A DNA stretch of 64,000 nucleotides from Paenibacillus oceani (GTDB lineage Bacteria; Bacillota; Bacilli; Paenibacillales; NBRC-103111): contig NZ_JACXJA010000027.1 in assembly GCF_014705615.1 (NCBI RefSeq), positions 1 through 64,000 of the forward strand, given 5' to 3'. The notes beneath the pieces were generated by a model. It was not told the DNA's origin, made no database searches, and saw only the letters and a list, made by a program, of their open reading frames with translations. Position numbers and translations under genes: made by a program. Of this stretch, positions 7,830 to 16,770 are shown piece after piece (position 1 is the first letter of the stretch; each line of letters starts with the position of its first letter).

Positions 7830-7858
7830 TTGACAAAAAGATGCCGCGAATTTATAGT
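7830..7858 (+). promoter_or_regulatory. Sigma-A promoter of the ctaCDEF operon
   Basis: A perfect TTGACA (7830-7835), a 17-bp spacer and TATAGT (7853-7858). A second TTGACA at 7879-7884 lacks a good -10. Both lie in the 356-bp gap between the divergent lipoprotein and ctaC genes, which holds no other gene. Confidence 0.7.
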
Positions 7859-7964
7859 TAATAGGGTGATTAAGTTTGTTGACAAATTGTGGCCATCCAT
7901 GATAGCGCTAATAGATTGATCTCAGCGCGTTGATCGGTCTATTAAACACAGAGAATTGGGGTTG

Positions 7965-9053
7965 ATGAGTAAAATGAGACGGTGGAAGTCTGCATGGCGT
8001 TTGATTCCGCTTTTCGCGTTATTGACGTTCGTGCTTACGGGATGTGGTTTGGAAAATCTGACGGCGCTGGATCCTAAAGGTCCGGTTGCGGAGAAGCAAT
8101 TATCGGTCATTTACCTCTCTTTGATCGTGATGATCGGTGTATTCGTCACCGTGGCGATCATTTATGTGTTCGTGCTCGTACGCTTCAGAAAACGTCCAGG
8201 ACAAACCGGCGTTCCGAAACAGGTCGAGGGCAATCATAAGCTGGAGATCATCTGGACGGTTATTCCGTTCATTTTGCTCATCATCATTGCGATTCCGACC
8301 GTTAAGTATACGTTCGAATTGGACAAAGACTACTCGAATGATCCTAATGCGCTGCAGGTTAAAGTAACCGGACACCAATTCTGGTGGGAATTCGAATATA
8401 TGAACGAGAAGATCAACACTTCTCAAGACCTGATTATTCCAACCGGGCGTACGATCGCCTTCCATCTGGAATCGGCCGACGTCATTCACTCTTTCTGGGT
8501 ACCGGCTCTTGGCGGTAAGAAAGATACGAACCCGGGCATGACGAACATGCATTACTTGAAAGCGGATGAACCGGGAACCTATTACGGCAAGTGCGCCGAG
8601 CTGTGCGGCGATTCTCACGCCTTGATGGAATTTAAAGTGAAAGCCGTTACGCCGGAGGAATTCGACCGCTGGATCAGCAGAATGAAATCGCCAACGGCTG
8701 CGCCGACATCGGTTCTGGCTCAGGAAGGCGAGAAAATATTTAAAGATCAATGTCTTGCGTGCCATGCCATCTACAATACCCAGACTAAGCAAGTCGAAGG
8801 CGGTAAAGTGGCCCCTAACCTGGTCGATTACGCAAACCGCTCGACCGTTGCCGGAATTTTGATCAACCGCTCGCCTGAAGATTTGAAGAATAACTTGAAA
8901 ACTTGGCTCGACGATCCACAAGCGGTTAAACCGGGCAACCTGATGCCGAATCCGAAAAATGTTCCGGGCAGCAAAATGGAGCAGAGCCTTGATCTGAACG
9001 ATCAGCAAATCAATGCGTTGGTTGAATACTTGGCCGGTCAGACACAGAAATAA
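7965..9053 (+). CDS. ctaC: Cytochrome caa3 oxidase subunit II with fused cytochrome c
   Basis: A 362-aa lipoprotein that takes electrons from cytochrome c and passes them through the CuA centre to subunit I. The signal peptide ends in LTGC (Cys27). Two membrane helices follow. The cupredoxin domain carries HSFWVPALGG and the CuA ligand motif CAELCGDSHALM. A fused C-terminal cytochrome c domain has the haem-binding CLACH and a distal Met in NLMPNPKN, which defines the caa3 type. The start is uncertain: ATG 7965 follows a weak GGGG; in-frame TTG codons lie just upstream and ATG 7974 just downstream. It is the first gene of ctaCDEF. Confidence 0.95.
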   Translation: MSKMRRWKSAWRLIPLFALLTFVLTGCGLENLTALDPKGPVAEKQLSVIYLSLIVMIGVFVTVAIIYVFVLVRFRKRPGQTGVPKQVEGNHKLEIIWTVIPFILLIIIAIPTVKYTFELDKDYSNDPNALQVKVTGHQFWWEFEYMNEKINTSQDLIIPTGRTIAFHLESADVIHSFWVPALGGKKDTNPGMTNMHYLKADEPGTYYGKCAELCGDSHALMEFKVKAVTPEEFDRWISRMKSPTAAPTSVLAQEGEKIFKDQCLACHAIYNTQTKQVEGGKVAPNLVDYANRSTVAGILINRSPEDLKNNLKTWLDDPQAVKPGNLMPNPKNVPGSKMEQSLDLNDQQINALVEYLAGQTQK

Positions 9054-9081
9054 ACGCGTAATTGCGCAGCTTTCGAAGTAA

Positions 9082-9141
9082 AACTTTTTCGAGTGTGAAT
9101 TTGGCGAATGCCAGGCCAAATTCACATCGGAGGAAAAAGTT
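9082..9141 (+). promoter_or_regulatory. Long stem-loop in the ctaC-ctaD leader
   Basis: AACTTTTTC and GTGTGAATTTGGC pair with GCCAAATTCACA and GAAAAAGTT, with small internal bulges, to make a near-60-nt hairpin ending three bases before the ctaD AGGAGG. There is no T-run, so it looks like an mRNA processing/stability or translation-control element rather than a terminator. Confidence 0.6.
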
Positions 9142-9157
9142 CTAGGAGGGTAATACG

Positions 9158-11005
9158 TTGGCACATTCACATGCGGCTAAAAAGCAGTACAGCGGGCTGA
9201 TGGATTGGCTCACAACCGTTGACCATAAAAAAATCGGGATTCTGTATCTAATCGGTGGGGCGCTATTCTTCCTGCTTGGCGGCCTGGAAGCCATCCTCAT
9301 CCGGATTCAACTGATCAAACCGATGAACGATGCTATCGATGCATCGATGTTCAACCAGCTGCTGACTATGCACGGTACAACCATGATATTCCTTGCGGCG
9401 ATGCCGCTTATCTTCGCCTTCATGAACGCGATCATCCCGCTCCAGATCGGAGCGCGCGACGTTGCTTATCCGTTCGTGAACGCACTCGGCTTCTGGCTGT
9501 TCTTCCTGGGCGGCCTGCTGCTGAACGTGAGCTGGTTTCTGGAAGGAGCGCCTGATGCAGGGTGGACGGCTTATACGCCATTGTCCTCTTCACCGCAATA
9601 TAGCGGTAAAGGTATCGACTTCTACGTTCTCGGTCTGCAGATAGCCGGTATCGGTACGCTGATCGGGGGCATTAACTTCCTCGTCACCATTATTAACATG
9701 CGTGCGCCTGGTATGTCTTTCATGCGTATGCCGCTCTTTACTTGGGCATCTTTTATTACGTCGGGTCTGATCTTGCTCGCGTTCCCGGCCATTACGGTAG
9801 GACTTGTTCTGCTTATGTTCGACCGGCTGTTCGAAGCCAACTTCTTCGATATAAGCGCCGGCGGTAACGTCGTCATTTGGCAGCATCTGTTCTGGATCTT
9901 CGGGCACCCCGAAGTTTACATTCTGATTTTGCCGGCCTTCGGTATTATCTCCGAAGTTATCAGTACGTTTTCCAACAAGCGTCTGTTCGGTTACAGCGCT
10001 ATGGTGTTCGCAACTGTTATTATCGGCTTCCTGGGCTTCATGGTTTGGGTTCACCATATGTTTACGGTTGGCCTCGGTCCGGTCGCCAATGCTTTGTTCT
10101 CCATCGCTACGATGTTGATTGCAGTACCTACCGGTATTAAAATCTTTAACTGGCTGTTCACCTTGTGGGGCGGACATATTCGTTTCACGACGGCAAGCTT
10201 GTTCGCCTTGGGTTTCATTCCGACGTTCGTTATGGGCGGTATGACCGGGGTCATGCTTGCATCGCCGCCGGCTGACTTCCAGTATCATGATACTTACTTT
10301 GTTGTAGCGCACTTCCATTACGTAATTGTCGGCGGTCTTGTGTTAGGTTTGTTTGCAGGTTTGTACTATTGGTGGCCGAAGATGTTCGGGCGCATGTTGA
10401 ACGAAGGGCTCGGCAAGTTGTCGTTCTGGACGTTCTTCATCGGTTTCCACTTGACGTTCTTCGTGCAGCATTTCCTCGGTCTGATGGGGATGCAGCGCCG
10501 GGTATACACCTACTTGCCCGGACAAGAGTTCGATACGTTTAACTTTATCAGTACGATCGGCGCCATCTTGATGGGGGTTGGTACAATCTTTGTGCTTCTG
10601 AACATCCTCATTACATCGATGAAACCGAAAAACGCTCCTGCCGATCCTTGGGACGGCCGTACGCTGGAGTGGGCAATTCCTTCTCCGGCACCGGAGTACA
10701 ACTTTAAGCAGCTTCCGCTTGTCCGCGGATTGGACCCGCTGTTCAAAGAGAAAATGGAAGGCCGCAAGGAAATGACTCCTGCAGAACCAATCAGTGCGAT
10801 TCATATGCCGAATCCGACGATTTTGCCGTTTGTTATGTCGCTCGGATTGTTCATTGCAGGTTTCGGGTTCATGTATCACAACTATTATGTAGCCGCAGGC
10901 GGCATTCTTGTCACTCTCGTATGCATGCTCCTTCGTTCGCTCTATGACGATCACGGCTACCACATCGAAGTCGAAGAGCTGCAGGATAAGGGGGCGAAGG
11001 TATGA
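9158..11005 (+). CDS. ctaD: Cytochrome caa3 oxidase subunit I
   Basis: A 615-aa haem-copper oxidase subunit that holds haem a, haem a3 and CuB and pumps protons while reducing oxygen to water. It has at least twelve membrane helices. Key residues are visible: HGTTM with a haem a His, the GHPEVYILILP segment with the CuB His cross-linked to Tyr, WVHHMF with two more CuB His, and HDTYFVVAHFHYV with the haem a3 and haem a ligands. The start is TTG at 9158 with AGGAGG nine bases upstream. Its last four bases overlap the ctaE start (ATGA). Confidence 0.97.
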   Translation: MAHSHAAKKQYSGLMDWLTTVDHKKIGILYLIGGALFFLLGGLEAILIRIQLIKPMNDAIDASMFNQLLTMHGTTMIFLAAMPLIFAFMNAIIPLQIGARDVAYPFVNALGFWLFFLGGLLLNVSWFLEGAPDAGWTAYTPLSSSPQYSGKGIDFYVLGLQIAGIGTLIGGINFLVTIINMRAPGMSFMRMPLFTWASFITSGLILLAFPAITVGLVLLMFDRLFEANFFDISAGGNVVIWQHLFWIFGHPEVYILILPAFGIISEVISTFSNKRLFGYSAMVFATVIIGFLGFMVWVHHMFTVGLGPVANALFSIATMLIAVPTGIKIFNWLFTLWGGHIRFTTASLFALGFIPTFVMGGMTGVMLASPPADFQYHDTYFVVAHFHYVIVGGLVLGLFAGLYYWWPKMFGRMLNEGLGKLSFWTFFIGFHLTFFVQHFLGLMGMQRRVYTYLPGQEFDTFNFISTIGAILMGVGTIFVLLNILITSMKPKNAPADPWDGRTLEWAIPSPAPEYNFKQLPLVRGLDPLFKEKMEGRKEMTPAEPISAIHMPNPTILPFVMSLGLFIAGFGFMYHNYYVAAGGILVTLVCMLLRSLYDDHGYHIEVEELQDKGAKV

Positions 11006-11619
11006 ATCACGCTGAATTGACCGGCAAGAACTTGCCTGACCAACCGGAATCAGCGACTCTGGAAGGACGCAATAAGATACTCGGCTTTTGGTTGTTCCTT
11101 GGCGGAGAAACGGTTCTCTTCGGTAGTTTGTTCGCGGTGTTTATCGGATTGCGGAATCAGATCGGAGACGGCCCGGCCGCCGATGAATTGTTCAAGCTTG
11201 GCATGGTGGGAGCCGCCACCCTGCTTCTCTTGACCAGCAGTATGACAAGCGTACTGGCAATCCAAGCGCTGCACCGCAAAGATATAGGGAAAATTTATTT
11301 GTGGTTTATCATCACAGGTATTCTGGGCTTTGCATTCCTGGGCCTTGAGATTTACGAGTTCTTTGAATATGTGCATGAAGGACATACGTTCTCGACTAGC
11401 GCATTTAGTTCAGCCTTTTACACACTGGTCGGTTTCCACGGCGCTCACGTAGCGTTCGGGCTTTTGTGGCTCATCGCCCTTTTGCTGCAAATGACCAAAA
11501 AAGGACTGACGGTGGTTACGGCTCCGAAGCTCTACGTATTCGGACTGTACTGGCACTTTATCGACGTAGTATGGGTTTTCATTTTCACCGTCGTATACTT
11601 GATGGGAAAGGTGGGCTAG
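11002..11619 (+). CDS. ctaE: Cytochrome caa3 oxidase subunit III
   Basis: A 205-aa membrane protein with five predicted helices, including the characteristic GFHGAHVAFGLLW and YWHFIDVVWVFIFTVVY segments of subunit III. It stabilises subunit I and supports proton uptake. Its ATG overlaps the ctaD stop by four bases, so the two are translationally coupled. ctaF follows after three bases. Confidence 0.95.
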   Translation: MNHAELTGKNLPDQPESATLEGRNKILGFWLFLGGETVLFGSLFAVFIGLRNQIGDGPAADELFKLGMVGAATLLLLTSSMTSVLAIQALHRKDIGKIYLWFIITGILGFAFLGLEIYEFFEYVHEGHTFSTSAFSSAFYTLVGFHGAHVAFGLLWLIALLLQMTKKGLTVVTAPKLYVFGLYWHFIDVVWVFIFTVVYLMGKVG

Positions 11620-11622
11620 AAC

Positions 11623-11943
11623 ATGGCAGCCAATCATCATTCCGCTACGGAACATACGAGCAAGCGGCCTCACGTTCATGAGGGCCCGAAAAACCATTAC
11701 TTGTCATTTATTTTGTCTCTGGTCCTGACTGCGCTCGCGTTCGCAATCGTAATGGCCGAGATGGGAAAAACGTTTACGATTTTGTTTATAGTAGTTTTGG
11801 CGATTGTTCAGGTGATTTTCCAGCTTGCTTTCTGGATGCACATGAAGGACCGCGGACACGGATTTGCAATCGTAGGAATCGCTTCAGGATTGATCGTCGC
11901 TCTAACCGGAGTGGCAGCAGCCGTGTATATGATATGGTGGTAA
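11623..11943 (+). CDS. ctaF: Cytochrome caa3 oxidase subunit IV
   Basis: A 106-aa small subunit with a His-rich N terminus (NHHSATEHTSKRPHVHEG) and three membrane helices; FQLAFWMHMKDRGHGF is typical of the bacterial subunit IV family. It helps oxidase assembly. AAAGGTGGG lies before the ATG and overlaps the end of ctaE. It is the last gene before a strong terminator. Confidence 0.92.
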   Translation: MAANHHSATEHTSKRPHVHEGPKNHYLSFILSLVLTALAFAIVMAEMGKTFTILFIVVLAIVQVIFQLAFWMHMKDRGHGFAIVGIASGLIVALTGVAAAVYMIWW

Positions 11944-11949
11944 TAAGCC

Positions 11950-11989
11950 GGGGGGACTTTTTTGACAAAAAAAAGCCCCCCTTTTTTTT
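11950..11989 (+). terminator. Terminator of ctaCDEF
   Basis: A GGGGGG/CCCCCC stem is extended by an A/T-rich upper part (TTTTTT with AAAAAA) and ends in eight Ts. The A-rich and T-rich flanks make it potentially bidirectional. Confidence 0.92.
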
Positions 11990-12104
11990 GAATGTGTAGA
12001 GTGATTACGGATTCGCGGTTCCCACCAAATACCTGGATCAGCATCGAAGCCAAAGCCCCAATTTGTGGGGGATTATGTAAGGTGCGGCTCTTCTTGTATG
12101 GTTG

Positions 12105-12133
12105 TTGGAGATAGAAGCCAGCCGTGATATAAT
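12105..12133 (+). promoter_or_regulatory. Extended -10 promoter of ctaG
   Basis: A perfect TATAAT (12128-12133) is preceded by TGA, forming an extended -10. A weak TTGGAG lies 17 bp upstream. It is 92 bp before ctaG. The rest of the gap 11990-12224 shows no gene. Confidence 0.55.
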
Positions 12134-12224
12134 GGCACGGAATGAAGTGCGTTTTTCATGACGGCGAGCAACTAACTCCAAGTATAAATCATCCGCATGG
12201 AAAACGAAGATAGGAGGGAAAGCT

Positions 12225-13115
12225 GTGTTAGGCTTGCAGTACTTTTCTTTTGCCGAATTATGGAGCCCTTGGAAACTGGCTTTAATGATAGCGATCGGAG
12301 TAGGTTACCTGATCCTAATCGGACCGAAGCGTTCGTTGTTTGCGGATAGCGAGCCGGTATCGAGAAGCAAAAAGACTATGTTTCTTCTTGGGATCACCAT
12401 CTATTACTTGGCTGACGGCGGTCCGCTGGAACTGCTCGGGCATTTAATATTCAGTGCGCATATGACGGCCATGTCGCTTGCTTATCTGGTTGCGCCACCG
12501 CTTATATTAATCGGGATACCGGCCTGGATGATCCGGCCCGTGATGAATATAAAGCCGGTTGGTGCCATTATCAATACGCTGACAAAGCCTTTAATAGCTG
12601 TAGTAACCTTTAACATGTTGTTTTCCTTTTATCATCTGCCGGCTATTCACGATTATGTGATGACCCATTATACGGTGCACACGATCTACTTTTTCGTTCT
12701 GCTGCTCACTTCCTTTATGATGTGGTGGCCGATCGTATCGCCGCTGCCGGAATATGGACGGCTGAGTGAACTGAAGAAGATGGCGTTTATATTCGCTAAC
12801 GGCGTGCTGATCACTCCGGCTTGTGCGCTCATCATTTTTGCCAACACGGCCGTATATGCCACGTACAACGACCCGCAAATGTGGGCTACGGCGATGGGCT
12901 ACTGCGTGCCGGCTAATTCGCAGGAACTGCTCGCCAACTTCTCGGGACCTGAATTTTTCGCAATCTTCGATTCGCGGGAAGATCAGCAGCTCGGCGGAGT
13001 TATCATGAAAATTATGCAAGAGATCACATATGGTGCCGCACTTGCGTATATCTTTTTCAACTGGTACGTCCGGGAACGGAAGAAGGACGATCTGGAGCCG
13101 GAACCGGTTTTGTAG
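12225..13115 (+). CDS. ctaG: Cytochrome c oxidase assembly factor CtaG
   Basis: A 296-aa integral membrane protein of the caa3_CtaG family, needed for maturation of caa3 oxidase. About seven helices are visible, with family-typical segments such as YYLADGGPLELLGHLIFSAHM and PPLILIGIPAWMIRP. The Met/His-rich face (HMTAM) would suit copper handling, though this is inference. The GTG start follows AGGAGGG. It lies downstream of ctaF but behind its own promoter, and is followed 17 bp later by the DUF420 gene. Confidence 0.93.
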   Translation: MLGLQYFSFAELWSPWKLALMIAIGVGYLILIGPKRSLFADSEPVSRSKKTMFLLGITIYYLADGGPLELLGHLIFSAHMTAMSLAYLVAPPLILIGIPAWMIRPVMNIKPVGAIINTLTKPLIAVVTFNMLFSFYHLPAIHDYVMTHYTVHTIYFFVLLLTSFMMWWPIVSPLPEYGRLSELKKMAFIFANGVLITPACALIIFANTAVYATYNDPQMWATAMGYCVPANSQELLANFSGPEFFAIFDSREDQQLGGVIMKIMQEITYGAALAYIFFNWYVRERKKDDLEPEPVL

Positions 13116-13132
13116 TGGAGAGGATGTAGAAC

Positions 13133-13597
13133 ATGGGGACGATTTTACCGACTATAAGCACTTCGTTTATCGTAATAAGCGCCATCTTCGTCGCACTCGG
13201 CTGGATTCAAATCGCGAAGCGCAATATCGCCGGTCATCGCAAATTAATGATGTGGGCGGCCGCATTTGCAACGCTGTTTTTTATCGTATATGTGTCACGT
13301 ACATTTATTTCCGGCAACACGGAGTTTGGCGGACCGCATAACGTTAAAATCTTTTATCTCGTTTTCCTGCTGTTCCATATTACGCTGGCCACCGTGGGCG
13401 GTGTGCTCGGGATCATTACTTTAAGATGGGGATTCACCAATCAGCTGGCGAAGCACCGGAAAATTGGACCGATCACGTCGATCGTATGGTTTATCACGGC
13501 GATTACAGGGGCGACGGTATATTTGCTGCTGTATTGGATCTATCCGGGCGGCGATACGAAACCGCTTCTCGACGCGATCTTCGGAGCGGGTCTCTGA
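13133..13597 (+). CDS. DUF420 membrane protein (CtaM/YozB-like)
   Basis: A 154-aa protein with four membrane helices and conserved DUF420 features: GHRKLMMWA with a His near the start of helix 2, VSRTFISGNTEFGG, HITLATVGG and LAKHRKIGP. In staphylococci the DUF420 protein CtaM is required for haem-copper oxidase maturation, which fits its place right after ctaG. It is co-transcribed with ctaG (17 bp apart) and ends at a terminator. A second DUF420 gene is at 32799-33338. Confidence 0.88.
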   Translation: MGTILPTISTSFIVISAIFVALGWIQIAKRNIAGHRKLMMWAAAFATLFFIVYVSRTFISGNTEFGGPHNVKIFYLVFLLFHITLATVGGVLGIITLRWGFTNQLAKHRKIGPITSIVWFITAITGATVYLLLYWIYPGGDTKPLLDAIFGAGL

Positions 13598-13634
13598 TTC
13601 GGGATTGCGGATGCAGCGGATGGACAAGTTAACT

Positions 13635-13675
13635 AAGCCTGTCTTGGCGGATTTTCGCCGGGATGGGCTTTTTTT
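13635..13675 (+). terminator. Terminator of ctaG-DUF420
   Basis: AAGCC/GGCTT forms the base of a hairpin with an inner GGCG/CGCC stem, followed by seven Ts. Confidence 0.85.
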
Positions 13676-13708
13676 CGATGGAAACAGACCGGAAATTGAA
13701 AAATAAAC

Positions 13709-13760
13709 TTGAAATCTAAAAAATAAGTGGGTATACTGTTAATATAAATATACACAGTAT
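13709..13760 (+). promoter_or_regulatory. Promoter and probable GntR operator of the ABC operon
   Basis: TTGAAA (13709-13714), 17 bp, TATACT (13732-13737). The -10 is embedded in a perfect inverted repeat ATACTGT (13733-13739) and ACAGTAT (13754-13760), 14 bp apart. A repressor bound here would block the promoter; the YtrA-type regulator encoded in the operon is the obvious candidate. Confidence 0.65.
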
Positions 13761-13787
13761 GCACACTACATCGAAAGGTGATGCCGG

Positions 13788-14504
13788 ATGTGGAGCAACA
13801 TATGGTTTATCGTTAAGGCGGATATGAAAAGGGCGAAGTGGGGATATATCATTTCCGCGTTTATGTACATTTACTTTTGTTTTTTCGGCTCCTTCATCGT
13901 TACCGACTTGTTCGAGACGACGGGGAATCGGGGCGGGGTAGGTTTTCTGGCGGATCTTATGTTTCTGTGCAGCCTGAGCTGTATCGGATTCGTAATGAGC
14001 GGGGAGTATCGCAGTTACTGGCAGAGCGATGTGTTCACCAAGAAGCTGCTGTACTTGCGGTCCCTGCCCATCAGCACCAAGGAGCTGGTATGGGCCCGGT
14101 ACGTACAGATTGGAATCAACTTGTTGATTATGTCTGCGATCTTATTCATACCGCTTTATTTCATCAGTCTGTTGGATGACATACTTACAGTGACGGAATA
14201 TATCTCGTTCGCCGTATTATGGATGTGCGTTGGAGCTTGCTCATCGATGGTGTTTGCTTATAAGGAGCTGAGCGGCTCCGGAAAGTCATACTTTTGGTTT
14301 TGTATGATCTCGGTTGCCGGGTACATGGTAGTTAGCGGGCTCTGCTGGTATTGGAACTTCGGTCTTGTGGAGCATTCGGTAATCTTCGCCCAAAAAGCGG
14401 GTCTGCTCGCAGCCGTCTTTTGTCTGGTGATTACGGCGCTTTGGGGCTGGTTCTGGGGCAGGATGACGAATGATAAAATCCGCAGACGGGAGTACGCGAG
14501 ATGA
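13788..14504 (+). CDS. Putative ABC-2 type membrane subunit
   Basis: A 238-aa membrane protein with about six hydrophobic segments (for example YIISAFMYIYFCFFGSFIV and LLIMSAILFIPLYFISLL). I recognise no specific family. Its position as first gene of a GntR-ABC operon and its topology suggest it is the permease partner of the ATPase at 14963. AAAGGTGATG precedes the ATG. It has a promoter with an overlapping inverted repeat 30-80 bp upstream. Confidence 0.65.
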   Translation: MWSNIWFIVKADMKRAKWGYIISAFMYIYFCFFGSFIVTDLFETTGNRGGVGFLADLMFLCSLSCIGFVMSGEYRSYWQSDVFTKKLLYLRSLPISTKELVWARYVQIGINLLIMSAILFIPLYFISLLDDILTVTEYISFAVLWMCVGACSSMVFAYKELSGSGKSYFWFCMISVAGYMVVSGLCWYWNFGLVEHSVIFAQKAGLLAAVFCLVITALWGWFWGRMTNDKIRRREYAR

Positions 14505-14540
14505 CGCTGACAGCGGCAGCAAGCGGAAGGAGGTAACGTT

Positions 14541-14966
14541 GTGCGCATCCCAATTCAGGTTTCGGCGGAATCGGCGGAACCGATGTACCATCAGATTGAA
14601 GTTCAGCTCCGATCTTTAATACTAAGCGGCCATCTGCCGGAAGGCACATTGCTCCCGTCCATACGAGAATTTGCACAGGAGCTCGGTTGCAGCATTATAA
14701 CGATTCGAAGAGTGTATCAGGACCTCGAGGGAGAAGGGCTGCTTCGCACCCGGCAAGGAACGGGAACGTTCGTAGCCTCCGTGGGTGTGACCGAGAGGGA
14801 ACAATATAGGGCGGATGCCGTGATCGAAGGGTTTCGCGCAGCAATCGAGACGGCAAAGAGAGTTCACTGCTCGCGGGAAGAGACGATTCAGATTTTTGAA
14901 CAGTGTCTGGCCAAGTGGATGCCACCGGAACAAGCGCAACCGGAAAATGGAGGGAAGCAGGAATGA
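14541..14966 (+). CDS. GntR-family regulator (YtrA type)
   Basis: A 141-aa regulator with an N-terminal winged helix of the GntR family (MYHQIEVQLRSLILSG, then LPSIREFAQELGCSIITIRRVYQDLEGEG and a GTGTFVA wing) and a short C-terminal tail in place of a large ligand domain, as in YtrA repressors that control ABC exporters. The GTG start follows AGGAGG. It lies second in its operon and overlaps the next gene by four bases. It probably represses its own operon through the repeat at 13733-13760. Confidence 0.9.
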   Translation: MRIPIQVSAESAEPMYHQIEVQLRSLILSGHLPEGTLLPSIREFAQELGCSIITIRRVYQDLEGEGLLRTRQGTGTFVASVGVTEREQYRADAVIEGFRAAIETAKRVHCSREETIQIFEQCLAKWMPPEQAQPENGGKQE

Positions 14967-15871
14967 ACTCGTACGTCATATCGGTGAACGGTGCGGAGAA
15001 ACGATACGAATCGTTCCAGTTGGGTCCGATCGAGCTGAACGTAGAGCCCGGCCTTATTGTAGCGCTGGTAGGCTCGAATGGATCGGGGAAGACGACCTTG
15101 TTTCAGATGATGATGAATACAGTATTGCCGGACCGTGGAACGATCGAAGTGTTCGGTAAGCGATACGAGGACTTCGAAGTAGACGTGAAGCGGCGCATCG
15201 GCTATGTGCCGGAATCGTCTTACTCCGAAGAGGCCGGTTGGAGAGTGCGCGAGCTTGTAGCTTTTCATTCGCGGTGGTTTCCGACCTGGAATCAAGCCAA
15301 GTGGTTGTCGCTTGCCGAACGGTTCGAAATCGATCCGAAGACGAATGTGAAAGTGTTGTCCAAAGGGATGAAGCGCCGACTGCTGTTCAGTCTGGCACTC
15401 GCTCAGGAGCCGGACCTGCTGCTGCTCGACGAGCCGTCCTCGGGACTCGATCCTTATGCCTGGCGGATTATGCTGGAGGAGATCGGCCAATACATGGCCG
15501 CCGGAAACCGCTCGGTCATAATGGCCACGCATACGATCGAAGAAGTGCGGCGGCTTGCCGATTATGTGGCGATCATTCATAAAGGACAGCTGCTCGAATA
15601 TACCGACAAAGATTCGCTCGTCGATAGCTGGAAAACGTTCTGGGTCGGTCAGCCGTTGCCCGAACCGGAGCTGCTGCCCGGTATGGTCGAATGGGAAGAG
15701 GGACCTTTGATGCGAATTACGACGAACCAGGCGCAGCAAGCCGAGCAGGCGCTTTTGGATGCCGGAATCGCCATCGTGAAGCGTCAGCAGGTCGAGCTGG
15801 ACGAAGTGCTGCATCACGTCATTGCAGCCCAAAGGAAGCAACCAAACGGGAAAGGGGCTATACGTGTATGA
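14963..15871 (+). CDS. ABC transporter ATP-binding protein (YtrB-like)
   Basis: A 302-aa ATPase. Walker A GSNGSGKTT, signature LSKGMKRRL and Walker B LLLLDEPSSGLD are all present, followed by the switch His in MATHTIEE. The Walker A/signature spacing fits exporter ATPases linked to GntR regulators. The ATG at 14963 overlaps the GntR stop (ATGA) and has GGAGGGAAG upstream. Its likely membrane partner is the first gene of the operon. Substrate unknown; cell-envelope-active peptides are commonly handled by such systems. Confidence 0.88.
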   Translation: MNSYVISVNGAEKRYESFQLGPIELNVEPGLIVALVGSNGSGKTTLFQMMMNTVLPDRGTIEVFGKRYEDFEVDVKRRIGYVPESSYSEEAGWRVRELVAFHSRWFPTWNQAKWLSLAERFEIDPKTNVKVLSKGMKRRLLFSLALAQEPDLLLLDEPSSGLDPYAWRIMLEEIGQYMAAGNRSVIMATHTIEEVRRLADYVAIIHKGQLLEYTDKDSLVDSWKTFWVGQPLPEPELLPGMVEWEEGPLMRITTNQAQQAEQALLDAGIAIVKRQQVELDEVLHHVIAAQRKQPNGKGAIRV

Positions 15872-16770
15872 ACCCTCTCAAAGTAGAGCAGGTGACCAAG
15901 AATTACGGAGATAAGGTAGCAGTTAATCAGATCGATTTCGAGGTCAGGCAGGGTGAAATATTCGGACTGCTCGGCGCGAACGGAGCCGGCAAAACGACGA
16001 CGATGCGCATGGTGCTGGGACTGATCTACCCGGATGACGGCCGTATTTTGTGGAGGGGCCAAGGGTATTCCGACGAGCTTCGCCAGCTGCTTGGCTATTT
16101 GCCGGAGGAGCGCGGGCTTTACCCGAAAGTGAAAGTGAGCGAGCAGGTGCTGTACTTGGCGGAACTCCGCGGGGTCCCTCGTCAGAAGGCCGAGAACAGC
16201 TTGCGCGAATGGCTGGAGCGGTTCGAAGTGCCGGAGTATTACAATAAGCGGGTGGAAGAGCTGTCCAAGGGGAACCAGCAAAAGATCCAGTTTATTGCGG
16301 CCGTCATTCATGATCCGGATATTCTGATCCTGGACGAAGCGTTCAGCGGATTGGACCCGGTAAACGTAGAGCTATTGAAATCAACCGTTACGGATTTGCG
16401 CAAGGCAGGCAAAACGATCTTGTTCTCCAGCCACCGGATGGATCATGTCGAGGAGCTTTGCGAAAATATATGCATTCTGCATAAGTCGAATACGGTGCTG
16501 AAAGGCAGCCTGAAGTCGATCAAGCGTTCATTCCCGCGTGAAAAGGTGCTGCTCGATACGGAGCTGCAGATCACAGGGCTGGACCGGATCCCGGGCGTGC
16601 TCTCGGTGGAAGTGCGCGAGTCGTGGACCGAGCTTCGCATCGGAAGGCCGGAAGTGGCGCAGGAAGTGCTGAGAGTCGCTTCGTCTCAATCCGAAGTATA
16701 CCGGTTCCAGCTGGTGGAGCCGACGCTTAACGAAATTTTTATAAAGACGGTAGGTGGTCAGCATGAATAA
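15868..16770 (+). CDS. ABC transporter ATP-binding protein (NatA-like)
   Basis: A 300-aa ATPase. Walker A GANGAGKTT, signature LSKGNQQKIQF and Walker B ILILDEAFSGLD are visible; a C-terminal accessory region of about 80 residues (DUF4162-like) ends in EPTLNEIFIKTVG. This matches ATPases of the NatAB and related ABC-2 exporters. Its ATG overlaps the upstream ATPase stop by four bases, and its own stop overlaps the permease start by eight, so the operon is tightly coupled. Confidence 0.88.
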   Translation: MNPLKVEQVTKNYGDKVAVNQIDFEVRQGEIFGLLGANGAGKTTTMRMVLGLIYPDDGRILWRGQGYSDELRQLLGYLPEERGLYPKVKVSEQVLYLAELRGVPRQKAENSLREWLERFEVPEYYNKRVEELSKGNQQKIQFIAAVIHDPDILILDEAFSGLDPVNVELLKSTVTDLRKAGKTILFSSHRMDHVEELCENICILHKSNTVLKGSLKSIKRSFPREKVLLDTELQITGLDRIPGVLSVEVRESWTELRIGRPEVAQEVLRVASSQSEVYRFQLVEPTLNEIFIKTVGGQHE

